From contig QUOL01000002.1 in the NCBI GenBank assembly GCA_009761415.1, positions 1,798,001 to 1,862,000 on the forward strand: a stretch of DNA of 64,000 nt, given 5' to 3'. Each line of letters starts with the position of its first letter. The stretch's first letter is position 1. Shown piece after piece: positions 22,192 through 34,438 of this stretch. Under the pieces are notes generated by a model, which worked only from the letters and a program-made list of their open reading frames with translations, was not told where the DNA came from and did not search any database. Source of the stretch: Sarcomyxa edulis (taxonomy: Eukaryota; Basidiomycota; Agaricomycetes; Agaricales; Mycenaceae). The position numbers and the translations under genes are program-made.

Positions 22192-24135
22192 ATGACAGAA
22201 GTTTGGACAGAAGATTCTCCTAAGCCCATACTTTTTACTCCTCTTGCTGAAAACCCATTGCACCAAAACTCTTTCCTCCATCCACATGGAGGAAAGTATC
22301 ATGCTACATTGCAGCTATCAATCCATTATCCAGCAACCCCAACTTCAGACACTCAGTCTCACATACAACAATCCCCTCCTCCACCCGGACACTCCATCAA
22401 GGAGAAAGACAAGGAACGGCAAAGCAGCATTCCCTACCAGGTTATCACTGGCAAAACTCATCCCACCAAGTCATTTTCCCATACCGTTCACTGGGCCACA
22501 CCAATCTCACAATCTGTCATTATTCCCAGCAGAGAAATGGAGCTATCCACTTCTCTCCATCTGGATGAGGAATCATTCCTTAAATCCACTCCAGTCCCCC
22601 AACCACCATCTGCCCCTATCATTACTGCAATTCCCACCATTGTTGCGTTTTCACAACCTCCACCATCAAAGATCCCTCCAGAGTGGCACCGTATGGCACA
22701 CAACAATCTTCGACATCTCATCAAAAAGAACAATGGAACCAACAAAGATGTGTACATGCAGGATATGCCTTCCCTTTCACCCTTGGACAAAGGGAAGGGG
22801 AGAGACTTTGTTAATGATGTGACGACCACTACCGAGGGGAGGAGTCTTGTTGAAGAGACATGTGATGAGACTCACCTTGTCGGATCTATCGGGACTTCGG
22901 AGCAGGTCAATATTGACGGCTCCGGCACAAGCTCTGGAAAATCTGCGGTTGCGGATTCCAGAGCTAACAAGTTTCCAATAGATGAAGCACAGCCGGACAA
23001 GGGGAAGGAGAAGGAGATTGAGGGAGGACGAGTTCGAAGGTCTCGTACTATCGTCGAAGACAGAGAGGTTCCGCCGGAGGAATCCACCTATGATGCAAGC
23101 AGCGAAAACGCAATTGTCGACATCACGCATTTGGCCGCAAACCTCCACCTGTTGGACTCTTCCCGAAAAACCACAGCACAAATTGTGGGGGCATCCTCAG
23201 CCGACTCAGAGACATTCAAATCAACCCAAAAATCGAAATCAACGGATATCGAATTTCCCAGTATCGAGCAATCATCAAACTTGCCGGCATCCATCTCGAC
23301 GTCGTTCGAGCATGACGCGCCGAAGGCACCATATCTCGCGCGGCCTCCGCATGCCGTTTTGTCCAGCCAGGGTTCATCATCCAAGACAGAGCCAAGAAAA
23401 AGTCGCAGAACCCTGAAGCAGGAATGGGAGCCACACGTCGGCGCCATCGAGGGTTCGGGATCTCACAGCGAGTCGGTTGGTGGCATAGTGCAAGACATGA
23501 CCGTAGAAAACTCGTGTGCTGCTGTCATGACAAAGGCCGGCTTCCAGAATATGATAGTACGGCAAAGCCTGAAATCACCAGTAATCCCGCAGAAGATGGA
23601 CATGGAGATGGATGTAGATGAAATCAGCCTGAATCACGAAGAAGAAGATGACAAGCACACCATTAACAGTCGTCCATCGGAGTCTCCCATCTCCCCCTTT
23701 TCCTCATCTTCACCCGAACTCATTATACCAAGATACGTCATTGGGCAGAAGCGCAAACGCGAGATTGATCCGTATCACGTTGTCGTGTCGAGCAAAGCGC
23801 CCAAACGCTTAAAGCCGACCGCAGCAGGACCATCGAAAAAGCCAGCTCGTCCTCTCCCTCGTGTTACCAAGCTTACAGCGATACACTGGAGTAACGAGTT
23901 GAGTCGGTATTACTACCTCTTCAATGAGTTCAAAGAAACCGAGAACACCCAGGCGGAATTGGATGCTTTGTTAGACAAGATAGAGAGACAGGACAGCGAG
24001 TTGTCAAAGGAATGGGTCGTGGAAAGCAAACTGGGCATCGAATTAAAGAAATTCCGACACAAAGGTGGGTATTCGAAGGCGACACGGAAGAGGGCGATAG
24101 AGATGTGGGAAAAATGGAAAAAGAAATGGGTTTGA
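22192..24135 (+). CDS. Unrecognised intronless 647-residue protein
   Basis: One uninterrupted frame, unusual in this intron-rich region. The first 540 residues are Ser/Thr/Pro-rich and look disordered, with charged patches (DKGKGRD, DKGKEKEIEGGRVRRSR) and nuclear-signal-like clusters (KSRRTLK, GQKRKRE, KAPKRLK). The last 90 residues look folded and helical: LTAIHWSNELSRYYYLFNEF, QAELDALLDKIERQDSEL and KATRKRAIEMWEKWKKKWV. I know no family with this end domain. A nuclear location is a guess from the basic clusters. The long open frame, strong promoter-like leader and good ATG context support a real gene. Confidence 0.7.
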   Translation: MTEVWTEDSPKPILFTPLAENPLHQNSFLHPHGGKYHATLQLSIHYPATPTSDTQSHIQQSPPPPGHSIKEKDKERQSSIPYQVITGKTHPTKSFSHTVHWATPISQSVIIPSREMELSTSLHLDEESFLKSTPVPQPPSAPIITAIPTIVAFSQPPPSKIPPEWHRMAHNNLRHLIKKNNGTNKDVYMQDMPSLSPLDKGKGRDFVNDVTTTTEGRSLVEETCDETHLVGSIGTSEQVNIDGSGTSSGKSAVADSRANKFPIDEAQPDKGKEKEIEGGRVRRSRTIVEDREVPPEESTYDASSENAIVDITHLAANLHLLDSSRKTTAQIVGASSADSETFKSTQKSKSTDIEFPSIEQSSNLPASISTSFEHDAPKAPYLARPPHAVLSSQGSSSKTEPRKSRRTLKQEWEPHVGAIEGSGSHSESVGGIVQDMTVENSCAAVMTKAGFQNMIVRQSLKSPVIPQKMDMEMDVDEISLNHEEEDDKHTINSRPSESPISPFSSSSPELIIPRYVIGQKRKREIDPYHVVVSSKAPKRLKPTAAGPSKKPARPLPRVTKLTAIHWSNELSRYYYLFNEFKETENTQAELDALLDKIERQDSELSKEWVVESKLGIELKKFRHKGGYSKATRKRAIEMWEKWKKKWV

Positions 24136-24380
24136 CGAATTCGAAGTTTGATATGTCTACGATTACGATTATGACTACGATTATGGATATAAAATTCGAA
24201 GGCCTCAGCCAAACAACCAGACTTGTGGGCGCTTGTAGGCGTCTGCGATATTTTTTTTTTTCGATGACTCAAATTTTGCCGGTAGCCCACAAATGAATTA
24301 TGAATTAAATCTCAAACCCATGAAAAGTAAGATAACTGAGGTATACGGATACACAGAAGGGTTTCGCAAAAAGCAAGTAA

Positions 24381-26861
24381 TCATACGACACCGACGCTCG
24401 CATTTGCAGCCATAGGCAACTGAGCCGTTCCCACATGTCCCGCTATATCCAGTCTCCGTCTCTTTGACGCAGGCTCCTCTATCTCCTCAGGGTCGGAGTC
24501 ATCCACGATAATAATGGGCGATCCTTCGTGTCCTTCATTCCTCGGAGACGTGTCATTCCCCGACTGAGTGCTGACTGGGACCGGTACAGGAACAGTGACC
24601 GCAGGTCTCGCAGCCGTCATGTCGACATCCTGTGACTCTGCTGGTGCGGGCCTAGCGTCGTTTAAGGTTCGATTAGGTAGCGGAGCGTTCGTAAATGGTC
24701 CAGAATGAATAGATCCTGGAGTTGAAGAAGCGTTGTTATCTGCATTAGGGCCACCCCCAGCACCTCTTCCAACCCCTGCCTTCTTTACGCGCCCACGTCC
24801 TCTGACTCTTCCCCTTCCTGGCCCTCGTCCTGCTTTAAAGAATCTCACCATGTGACCTTTCAGGATGTCTAACGCCTTCTGTGCCCCCAACGACTCAAGC
24901 TCTCTCAGATGGGTTTCGGTGAGGTCTCCGAATACATCTGGACTGAGATAGACATGTTCCTTGTGCAAGAACATATGCTGTGGAGGTTGAGATGGATCGT
25001 AAGCGGGATGCGACGGATGCGACGGATGATCCGGAGGTGGCGTGGAAATCGTAATCTTAATATGTACTGTATCTAAATCTGGTTTCGTTGGTCTAGGAGC
25101 TGGTGTGGAAGAAGTAGAAGATGATGCAAGAGGTTGAGGAGACGTAGCTGTCGTAGTCTTGAGGGCCGATGTATGCGCCGGCGCGGTCGTTGGTGCTAAA
25201 TAAGAGGTAGAAGCGGGACTGGACACTTGGCCTGGATGTGGAGGGAGCACCTGTGCTTGAGGCCAAATCGCCATAGAGGTGTTTGGGTTCGGTGCATATG
25301 GATTAGGCGCGTAAGGATTATGACTGGGTGCATATGGATTAGGAGCAGATAACGGAGATGCTGAGTAACCTGACTTGACGGTGGAAGATGCGTGGGCATG
25401 CGCTGTTGAAAGGGGAGGATTGAGAGTGACATGGTGGGTGGGATATGCGAATACACCATTTGGAGGGGGTGAGCTCTGAGGAGGTAAGGTTGGAATTGGT
25501 GATGCAGCAGCGGTGGTAGAGGGTGTGGAAGTAGAATGTGTGGTGACAGGAGTAGAAGTGCTGGAGGAAGGAATAGAAGAAACTGGGGTAGAAAGAGACT
25601 TTGGAATAAGTGGCGTAGACGTCAACGGTGGTGGCAACGGTGCTCCCTTCAAGTCTCCTTTCACGCTGCGCTTCAATGGAGGCTCGAGGATGGACGCGCC
25701 CTTCTCCTTCTTCTTTCCTTTCCCACCCTCGACACCAGTCGATGCGTTCGCCGCCTGTTGAGACCGTGCTTCTTGTTCTTCAAACGCTTGCTGATGCTTT
25801 TCGTCAATAGACCAGAAAAAACCCTTGCCTCTGTCTCCCCCACATCGTTCCATTTTCTTGAACGCACGGTTGGACGACAGGTTGTGCCGTACTGAGCTCT
25901 ATTTCGGGAGTCAAGATATACTTCCAGATTACTTAAAAGGTTCAAGACACGCACCATCCATGCTCCGTCACAATACTTGTAATAATCAAACGCATCCTGT
26001 ATCCAGTTGCATATCTCCTGTAAGGTGGCCTTACCGTTTAGAGCCTTGACAGCACGGTATATTAGATGCGCGTAAGTCAATGTAGGTTTGGGCGGCATGT
26101 CTTCTGGTTTCGGTCTGACCAAAGGCGGCGGAGCTTCCGTTTCTGACTTCTTCCGTTTCTTGGAAGTCCCTTTGGCCCTTCCAATGGTGGTTGAGTTGGG
26201 AAGCTGTGGCTCGGGTTGTGGCGGAACGACCTTAGGTTCAATAGGAGGTGGGGGCGAATAGGATGGCTGAGACGAAGGTGGAGATATGGATGTTATGTCC
26301 AGAGACGGTGACCGCTGTCGGTTTGTCGAGGACTGCGAGCTAGGAGATGGCGTGTCCTCCGGTGGTGGGGGCGGGGGGAGGACGAAGTGAAACGTCCGCG
26401 AGGCAATCTGGATCTGGGATCTAGGAAGTTTTGGTGGTGAGTTTATCAGTGAGCGACCAATGCTTTTAGACATACCTCTCTCCTAGAGGAGCTCTGCTAC
26501 CACTACCAGACCAGACGCCATCCACCCAAGCACCGTTTCTCCCGATGACGACGAGCACAAAACGGTCCTCGTCCTTGTCATAATCAATCTTGGCGTGTAA
26601 ACGTGAAACGCTCTTGAGTGCTCCTAGATCAACATCCACCTGAACGGGTTCTGAAGAGGATGTAGTAGCAGCGGTTGGAGGTGGAGTGCACCGTCGACCG
26701 ATTGTAAGAGTGAGTTTCTGGATGTAAAATGTGAAAGTTGGAAAGATTAGACTATAATAAGCCCGTATTTTGTCGGATGGATGATATTCCTGGTTCATAG
26801 AATCTTGGTTATGAACCAAGATATCATTAGAGAGAGGAGATTGAGACCGGCGAGTGTCCAT
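24381..26861 (-). CDS. FHA-forkhead transcription factor (Fhl1/Fkh type)
   Basis: Exons 26476-26861, 25955-26420 and 24381-25898 join in phase to 789 residues. Residues about 40-150 form an FHA domain: LTLTIGRRC, SVSRLHAKIDYD, VVIGRNGAWVDG and, across intron 1, ASRTFHFVLPP. A forkhead domain follows: KPTLTYAHLIYRAVKALNGK, ICNWIQDAFDYYKYCDGAWM and, across intron 2, SSVRHNLSSNRAFKKMERCG then GKGFFWSID. The long C terminus is Ser/Thr/Pro-rich with NPYAPNP repeats, an RGRGR-rich patch and a C-terminal basic cluster SKRRRLD. FHA plus forkhead occurs in Fhl1, a ribosomal-protein gene regulator, and in Fkh1/2, G2/M regulators. I cannot decide between them, though the unusual forkhead leans to Fhl1. 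The next gene's ATG is 136 bp away, divergent. Confidence 0.9.
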
Positions 26862-26997
26862 GGGGAAGGAGAGAAACGTTGCAAGATCGGGGTAGGTCGA
26901 TGATAGAAGACTTGCCGAAATGGTCCAAAGACCCCGCCTAATTTTGACCGCTATTATTATTTTGGCCCGATTTTCACCAACTCCGTTCTCGACCATC

Positions 26998-27765
26998 ATG
27001 TCAAATTCCAATCCACAAGACACTCTCACTCAACAGGCCGTTCAAGAGGTTCACTCTCTCGCAGACAACGATGCCGATTCCAAGGACTCTGATATTCGAT
27101 ACATGGCATACGCTTCTCGGCTAAGAACGGCTTTGAGAGCAAGTTCCAGATATGTTGCATATGTACGTGCTGCCATCTTGTTCCCCGTATACATTTTTGC
27201 TTTAAACCTAATACTAGACTAGTGACGTTGGCGAGGCCTTTCGTCCTGTTGTGCATCCTCTCATCGTCACCGCCGCATACGGCATTTCTTGGCTGTATCT
27301 TGTCGGGTGTGTGGTCATTCATCCTGAACCTACAACAAAATTGAACCCGATGCAATCAGTGATGTGAGTTACGAAACGTACAAAGCGCGTCGGCGTGGCC
27401 CTTCACCCGTCGAAGCAGCCAATTTCTCCGAGCCTACGCGTCTTGGGCTCGTGGCTGTCCAGCGTGCGGCTTTCCAATCCATCGCGTCCATGTTCGTGTT
27501 CATCTCCAGGTTCTATGTATGCAAGCATGTAATGACCAATATATCCTTCTTTGACAGGGCACTACCTGCACTCACCATCCACACCGCCGTAAACCAGGCT
27601 AAGAAAGCATTCGTCAACGTCAAGAACCCTCGCATAAAAGCCTGGGGGCCAACTGTGACCGGCCTGTCTATCGTTCCTGGTCTTCCATATCTATTCGATC
27701 ATCCTGTGGAAACAGCCACTGAGCATGTATTTGACTGGATAAAAGAGAAGCTCGCCAAATGGTAA
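26998..27765 (+). CDS. Mitochondrial fission process protein 1 (MTP18/MTFP1)
   Basis: Four exons are joined by short introns. The spliced product has the MTP18 signature SRYVAYTSDVGEAFRPVVHP, YGISWLYLVGDVSYETYKA, AFQSIASMALPALTIHTAV, WGPTVTGLSIVPGLPYLFDH and PVETATEHVFDWI. Hydrophobic stretches agree with an inner-membrane protein of about 190 residues. In animals MTFP1 promotes fission of the mitochondrial inner membrane; in fungi its role is little studied. The gene converges on the eIF2B delta gene. Confidence 0.9.
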
Positions 27766-28034
27766 TAGCCCGAAGGTGAACTTCAAGAAGGGCGTATACC
27801 GTAGAGATCAGCGTAGTGTAGATGTACTCTACGCTATCATGACTTTTAGACATCTCTTCAGCAAATCTGACCGAGGTCATGACAGTAACTCTTTTCTTTT
27901 GCTGTAAGACTCGACGAATCTCGGAAGAGGACAGGGTTCTACAAATGCTGGATTAGATGGCTTACATATGCTAACAAGATGATACAGCTCTAAAGAATAT
28001 AACACCAAGATTCCGTAGTGGACTGTTCTTTGCA

Positions 28035-29645
28035 TCACAGATTCTGTCTCCCTAGTGCCAGCGGAATCGAGCTGATACTGCTTGGGGGAATCATGCCCAC
28101 TTCTGTTACGACAGCTGTGATAGATGTGGGTGGCGTCAAGTCGTACAATGGGTTAAGAATCTCGAGGTTCGAGTTTGGTCGTAAGAGGGAGGAATGAGAA
28201 TCGTTGTTCGATGTAGAAAGAAGATTCGAGGGAGCTGCACGGAAAAATATGAGAACTGCAATAGCACTGGCACAAAAGATAGAACGCTCACCAAGCTCGT
28301 TCTTTCCGAAACCATCCAATTGTACTCCTTCACTGAATTTATACGTCTCACAGCATACAACAACCGGGACGCCGTGCTGTTTTGCCATCATAGCGACCAG
28401 AGCCGTTCCAGCTCTAGAAAATACAGCACCATTGGAGTGTAGAGAATGTGCGCCTAGGAAAACGGTAGTTACTTCCGTAATGACGGAGGGCAGAGCGGGG
28501 AGAAGAAGATATGTGCAGGGTATTTGGGTATCGGCGTCATATGGCGATGCGGTTAGTGTACGTAGAAGTGCATTGCCCTCAAGGAGAGGCCGAGAGTCAA
28601 CTATGATGACAGAAAATCGTTTTCCGGATGCGTGTGCAGCGACGATGACTTTTTCGACGACTGACGATCTTCAGAGACACCGTATCAGTATCGAGGGTTA
28701 CTTATGTGGCTGAATTGCGGCAACTCACCGTGCATATGTGAGGATTACATCACCGTCTTTGATTTTCTTGCCTGCAAGTTCCTGAATGACTTCGTCTGCA
28801 ATGATAATTCGATCACGGATATAGTTGTCGATTTTATGGCACAAGGCGTCCTTGGCCTATTGAACACACGAATTAATTTGACTCACAGAGCATGTTTAGT
28901 AGAGTCACGTACGTCCTGTTCAGGCATATCAATATCTGAGCCACTGATTTCGAGCTTCAACTCTCGAATGGCATTTCCCATCGTGACGGACATAGGTCTT
29001 GCGGTGACAAGATGCGTGATTTGTGGGGACAAATGCGTCATAAGATGCCGGGAGAGGGTATTATTGGGTGGTGTCACGTAGTCTTGGATAACCTACGCAT
29101 AACCAATTCTAGTTGCGCCATAGCATGGAGTTAACGCAACAACTCACAGTTTTGAAGGCAGTCAAAGTAGCAATACACCTAGCATTCGCCCCTGAGATCT
29201 TGAACTCTGAAAACTGTAGCGCAAGCCTCACAATGGCCGGATGTATGTCGCCCTTTACTACGTGTGTAGGGGACTTAGGCAGTCCAAAATGAGAGAATAT
29301 ACGAAGACCTCTCGATTTTTGCGCGGGGTCTTCGCCATGAGTGGAGCCTGAACCGTCCTTGGACATTGTGGCCCCAGAGTCTTTGGACGGATGCAATTTA
29401 TTGGCATCTGTGCTCTTCCCAGAGCCAGATGCAGCGCCCGACTTCTTGACGGAAGACGAGGATGCAGGTGGTGCTTTTGGTTTAGAGCTGCTGCTCGCAC
29501 CGGGTTGTTTCTGTGCTAGCTTTGCGGCGCGTTGTTTTTCCTGAAGTTCTCTTCGTTCGGCTTTTGTCATGGACTTTTGAGTCGGCTGCGATGCAGATGC
29601 ATCACCAGTGCCATTTGTCGTTGTAGGTTTTGTAGGGGCTGGCAT
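28035..29645 (-). CDS. GCD2: Translation initiation factor eIF2B subunit delta
   Basis: An N-terminal Lys/Ala/Ser-rich disordered region (about 110 residues) precedes the eIF2B alpha/beta/delta fold: GLPKSPTHVVKGDIHPAIVR, CIATLTAFKTVIQDYV, THLVTARPMSVTMGNAIREL, then AKDALCHKIDNYI and GDVILTYA. The Rossmann-like half reads VIVAAHASGKRFSVIIVDSR, TVFLGAHSLHSNGAVFSRAG and VVVCCETYKFSEGVQLD, ending NLEILNPLYDLTPP and VTEVGMIPPSSISSIPLAL. These match GCD2. The protein is a regulatory subunit of the nucleotide exchange factor for eIF2 and senses eIF2-alpha phosphorylation. Several introns interrupt it. The start at 29645 lies 172 bp from the divergent RAT1 ATG. Confidence 0.95.
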
Positions 29646-29817
29646 ACTGGACTAGGAGGAGGAGGAGAAGATGGTATGCTTTCGTCGAGTCACTTCCGAG
29701 TCGATATATTTACTCGATCGTGGGAAACAAGACCTACATTTTCGACACTGCCGCAGCGACAGTCTCGAGCTCGTTGTCTCGTACGACGACCACCACAATC
29801 TACTCACTACAACAGTC

Positions 29818-32800
29818 ATGGTAGGCTCTTTTCTAGTATACTTTGACATGCTTTGACTAACATATACACAGGGTGTACCCGCGCTTTTCAGATGGCTCAG
29901 CAAGAAGTACCCGAAAATTAGTCAGTTCATTTCTCGCAGTGCGGGGTTATGCAAGCTAATCGTTGCCCCAGTCTATCCCGTCGAAGAGGAAGAGGAAATC
30001 AAGGTCCCAGATGAAGAGGGAAACAACATTGTCATTCCTGTTAACATGTCTCAACCAAACCCAAACGGCACAGAATTTGACAACCTGTACTTGGATATGA
30101 ACGGTATCGTGAGCGCTGGAGGCCATTCAAGCTACTTAGATTGGTTCTAACATATTGATTCATAGGTCCATCCTTGTACGCACCCCGAGGGAAAGGTACG
30201 TCTGTTCAGTTTACTAGTGTAGCCCTACTTACACCATGATATCTGTGTAGCCTGCACCGGAGACCGAGGAAGAGATGATGTTGGAAATTTTCTCATACAC
30301 GGAGAGAGTGGTCAATATGATTCGCCCACGAAAGCTCTTGTTCATTGCCATCGGTGAGCACTGTCTTCTCCTAGTTGTCGAAGTTGGTACTTATATGCAT
30401 TCTAGATGGTGTTGCGCCTCGTGCTAAAATGAATCAACAACGTTCAAGACGTTTCCGGTCGGCTCAAGAAGCCAAAGACAAGGAAGATGCTCGTAAAGAG
30501 TCGGTAGCACTATGGGAATGTCAGCAACCTACTTTTCTACTTCTGAGAGACTCGCTGACGATATCGCAACAGCTATGGGTAAGGAAATCAGCGAAGACGA
30601 GAAAAACAAAGTATCCTGGGACTCTAACGCCATCACTCCTGGAACACCTTTCATGGATCTTCTTGCATCCTCCTTACGGTACTGGATTGTAAAGAAAATG
30701 AACTCGGATTCTGGGTGGAAGCAGGTAAGCCGCATCAACCACCAATTTTTCTAGCACCACTGAATACTCTTCCAGATGCAAGTCATCATTTCTGACGCCG
30801 GTGTGCCTGGAGAAGGTGAACATAAAATCATGGACTTTATTAGAAGGCAGAGAAGCAATCCCGGCCATGACCCCAACACACGTCATGTTATCTACGGTCT
30901 TGTGAGTACACACTCTGAACCCGTCTTCTACATAATTCTGACTTGACCTCGCAGGATGCTGATTTGATAATGCTCGCTCTTGCAACACACGAGCCTCATT
31001 TCAGAGTACTCCGAGAGGACGTCTTCGCTAATGATGGCAGTTCCACAGCATGTCGGATGTGCGGACAGGAAGGTCACTATGCCGCTCAGTGTACTGGCAC
31101 AAAAGCAGAAATACAGAAAAAGCCCCCTGCCGAGAAAAAACCTTTCATTTTCCTCGATGTCGCTATCCTGCGCGAATATCTCGAAGTCGAGCTCAATGTG
31201 ACCCAAGCCCCGTTTCCTTTCAATCTGGAGCAAGCTCTTGATGACTGGGTGCTCCTCATTTTCTTTGTCGGCAATGATTTCCTTCCCCACCTTCCTTCAC
31301 TTGAGATTCGAGAAGGCGCTATTGATACTCTCCTGAAGATTTGGAAACAAGAGCTCCCGAGAATGGGCGGATATCTGACGAACCATGGTGAAATTGAAAT
31401 GACTCGCGCGCAGATCATTCTTGAGGGTCTCGCAAAGCGCGAAGACGAGATTTTCAGACGAAGGCGTGAAGGTCGGTCTTGCTCGTTAAAACTCTGTGGT
31501 ATATATACTGAACCTTTCTTTTGCAACCAGCTGAGGAGCGACAAGACCAGAATGCTAAACGTCGTAAGATAGAAATGGAGAATAACAAAAAAGGCTTTAC
31601 AATGGGCCCTTCCGCCACTCTGTCCCTTACTGCTCCCCCAACTGCTCCATCTACATCTTCGTCGGGTCCTTCTGTTCATCCATCCCTTCCCCAACGCCCT
31701 GCATCATCCTTTAATTTCGCAGCGAACGCAGATTCAATAGGGTTTGGAGCCCCACCTACTGCCCAGTCAGTGCAGAATGTCCCTACAGCAGCTCAAGCGC
31801 TTGCTGGTTCCAATCGTGATGTAGTCGCCAATCGTCGAGCGATCCGAATGGCTAACATGAGCGCCGCTGAGATGCTGAAGGCAGAACTGTCCGGGCTTTC
31901 ACCTGTAAAACCTAACCTCGCATTACCTCCAAAACCCACTCCCGAAATGCCCCCTCCATCGTCTGATAACTCTGTACTAAAGGAAGAGCACAATGCCGAA
32001 AATGACGTTCCCGGCTTTGGAAACCATGCTGCTTTTGAAACTTCCTCGACTTCCATGATTGATGCTCAGGCTCGTGCCCAGATGTCAGAAGAGCCGGCAG
32101 GAACTATAGATACTGCTCAAAATGCTAGTACTGCCATGAATGTTGACGGGACTAGTCAACTCATGAAAGCAGACGAAACCATGGTTGTCGAAAGCGACGC
32201 AGACGCAGACGGTGAAGTCGATCCAGATCATTCGGCTGATTCGAGTATCGTAGGTGTGAAACGCAAATTCGGTGACGCTGAAGGTCCTACGGATGAGACT
32301 CCAGATGCGGAGGAGATACTCGGCTCGGACGACGACGATGCGCCTCCGGACGTTCCTCTTGCCCTCAAAGTTAATGCTGATGGTACCGTAGAGCAGGAGG
32401 ATACAGTCAAGTACGTGATACGCATACCACTAAAACTGCTGGACCCGTAGCACTGACAGATTATTCTTACCAGGCTATGGGAACCAGGCTATAAGGAGCG
32501 CTATTACAGACAGAAGTTCGGTATCGAGTTAAACGATACCGAGTTCAGGAAGAAGTAAGCGTCCCTTCATATTCCAGGAACAACTCAGGACTCATAATAA
32601 TCCGTGCCTACAGTCTCACAAAAAGCTACATCGAGGGACTAGCCTGGGTGTTACATTATTACTACCAAGGCGTCAGTCAATCACTGTTTTCCCCATCTGC
32701 GTATCGCTCATAGCCTTTTATCAGACCCCTTCTTGGCAATGGTATTATCCTTATCATTTTGCGCCGTTTGCCGCCGACTTTGAAGAGGTTGACAAGATGG

Positions 32801-34170
32801 ATATAACGTTCCAACTTGGCCAACCGTTCAAGCCTTTTGAGCAATTGATGGGCGTTTTCCCCGCTGCTAGGTATGCGTCTACCAACACTGTTGGTTGGAT
32901 AATATTCACGCCTCTTGTTCATTCGCAGTCGACAGCACATCCCCTCTGTCTTCCATCATTTGATGACTGAGGAAGAATCACCGATCATCGATTTCTATCC
33001 TCCTACCTTCGAAATCGACATGAATGGAAAGAAAATGGCCTGGCAAGGTGTTGCACTACTGCCTTTCATCAACCCAGATCGGCTCTTAGAGGCGATGTCT
33101 GTTGACTACGACAAACTCACGGAAGAGGAAGAACGGCGCAATCGCTGGGGTAATACTGTGGTCTTTGCGGCGGACGAGCATCCTTTGTACCCGTTCTTTG
33201 AACGGCTCTATGGTAAACGCAAAAGTCAAGATGTAAGCCCGCTTCCTGGGTCTCTCTTGAAAGAATGTTGCTAATATGTATCCACTGCATACAGCCTGTC
33301 CCAATCGACACACGATTGAGCAAAGGTATCAGCGGAACCGTCCTTCCGAATCCTGATTGCATTCCTGGGTCTACATATTATAGCCCACTCCCTGAGCAGG
33401 GCCTGCCAGACATCAAAAATGATCGATCACTCTCGGTGCTCTACTACTTCCCGAAACAATTGACGCCACATCGATCCACCATGCTCCCAGGTGTCAAGAA
33501 ATCCCCTCGTGTCCTCACGTCGGCAGACCTAGAGGTGACGAGGAATGGTGGTCGTGGTCGTGGTCGTGGTGGCTTTGATCGTGGCGGTGGCGGACGAGGT
33601 TCATGGAATAACGGCTCATCTGATCGAGGAAGAGGTGATCCTTATCATTCTCGTCCTACGAACTATGGTCAGAACTCCTATGGAAACGACAGAGGGTCAT
33701 ATGGAAATGGAGGGTCGTACGGAAACGATAGAGGATCGTACGGAAACGATAGAGGGTCGTACGGAAACGACAGGGGGTCGTATGGAAATGGAGGTGATAG
33801 AGGATATGGTCGTGGCGGTAACAATTCGTATCAACCACCGTCCAGAACACCGTACCAGCAATATGGATACGGTGGTGGTCGTCCCCCACAGCAATACGGA
33901 GGACAAGGACAGTATAGCGCACCGAATCGTGGAGGAGCTCCTGCAAGAGGTGGTGCCCCAAATTACGGAGGATACAATGCAAACGGAGGAGGCTACGGAG
34001 GTTATGGCAGTCCAGGAGGTGGAGCAGGGTACGGTGGGTACGGAGGCTATGGAGGCCCGGCGCAAGCAGCGCCACCGCCGCCACCGCCAGCAGGATATCC
34101 CAATGGAGGAGGACGGGGACGCGGGACTTTCAACAATGCTCCTCCCCGAGGGGGTGTACGAGGATGGTAA
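29818..34170 (+). CDS. RAT1: Nuclear 5'-3' exoribonuclease 2 (Rat1/Xrn2)
   Basis: The first coding exon holds only the ATG (29818-29820); exon 2 opens [16 protein letters not shown], the XRN N terminus. The nuclease core follows: [77 protein letters not shown] and [16 protein letters not shown], holding the acidic metal-binding residues. A CCHC zinc knuckle [14 protein letters not shown] marks Rat1/Dhp1 rather than cytoplasmic Xrn1. A disordered Ser/Asp/Glu-rich insert precedes the C-terminal lobe ([28 protein letters not shown]). The tail is Gly/Arg-rich. The enzyme degrades 5'-monophosphate RNA, trims rRNA and snoRNA, and ends Pol II transcription with Rai1. At least ten introns of about 50-65 bp are present. 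Confidence 0.97.
33671..33800 (+). repeat. 21-bp tandem repeat in RAT1 tail
   Basis: Around five near-identical units encode YGNDRGS or YGNGG. They differ mainly at third positions (AACGACAGA/AACGATAGA), so recent duplication within the gene is likely. Confidence 0.85.
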
Positions 34171-34438
34171 TAACTTATACTGGTCGTAATTCGTGGAAGC
34201 TTGATATGTAACATAATGACTGTATGGTTATGTTGGAGGCATGAACCTACTATTTTCCAGTCGACTTAGGTTCATTTAATACTGTAAATGCTTTCGATTC
34301 GTTACAAAAAATGAAGGACGTTTGGGAATATACACGATCAAGTACACAAATTTCCAGCATGCAAACAAAGCGAAACCACGATAGCGTGTAAATGTACAAC
34401 AGATCCACAGATAAAGGAAGGAGTACAGAAAGCCGAGA

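Noticed and set aside
25196..25459. Second minus-strand frame in the forkhead gene
   Set aside because: Shadow of the Pro/Tyr/Asn-rich repeats of the forkhead C terminus.
33545..34189. Plus-strand frame of 214 codons rich in Glu, Met and Val, plus antisense frames
   Set aside because: Out-of-frame readings of the RAT1 Gly/Arg repeat tail.
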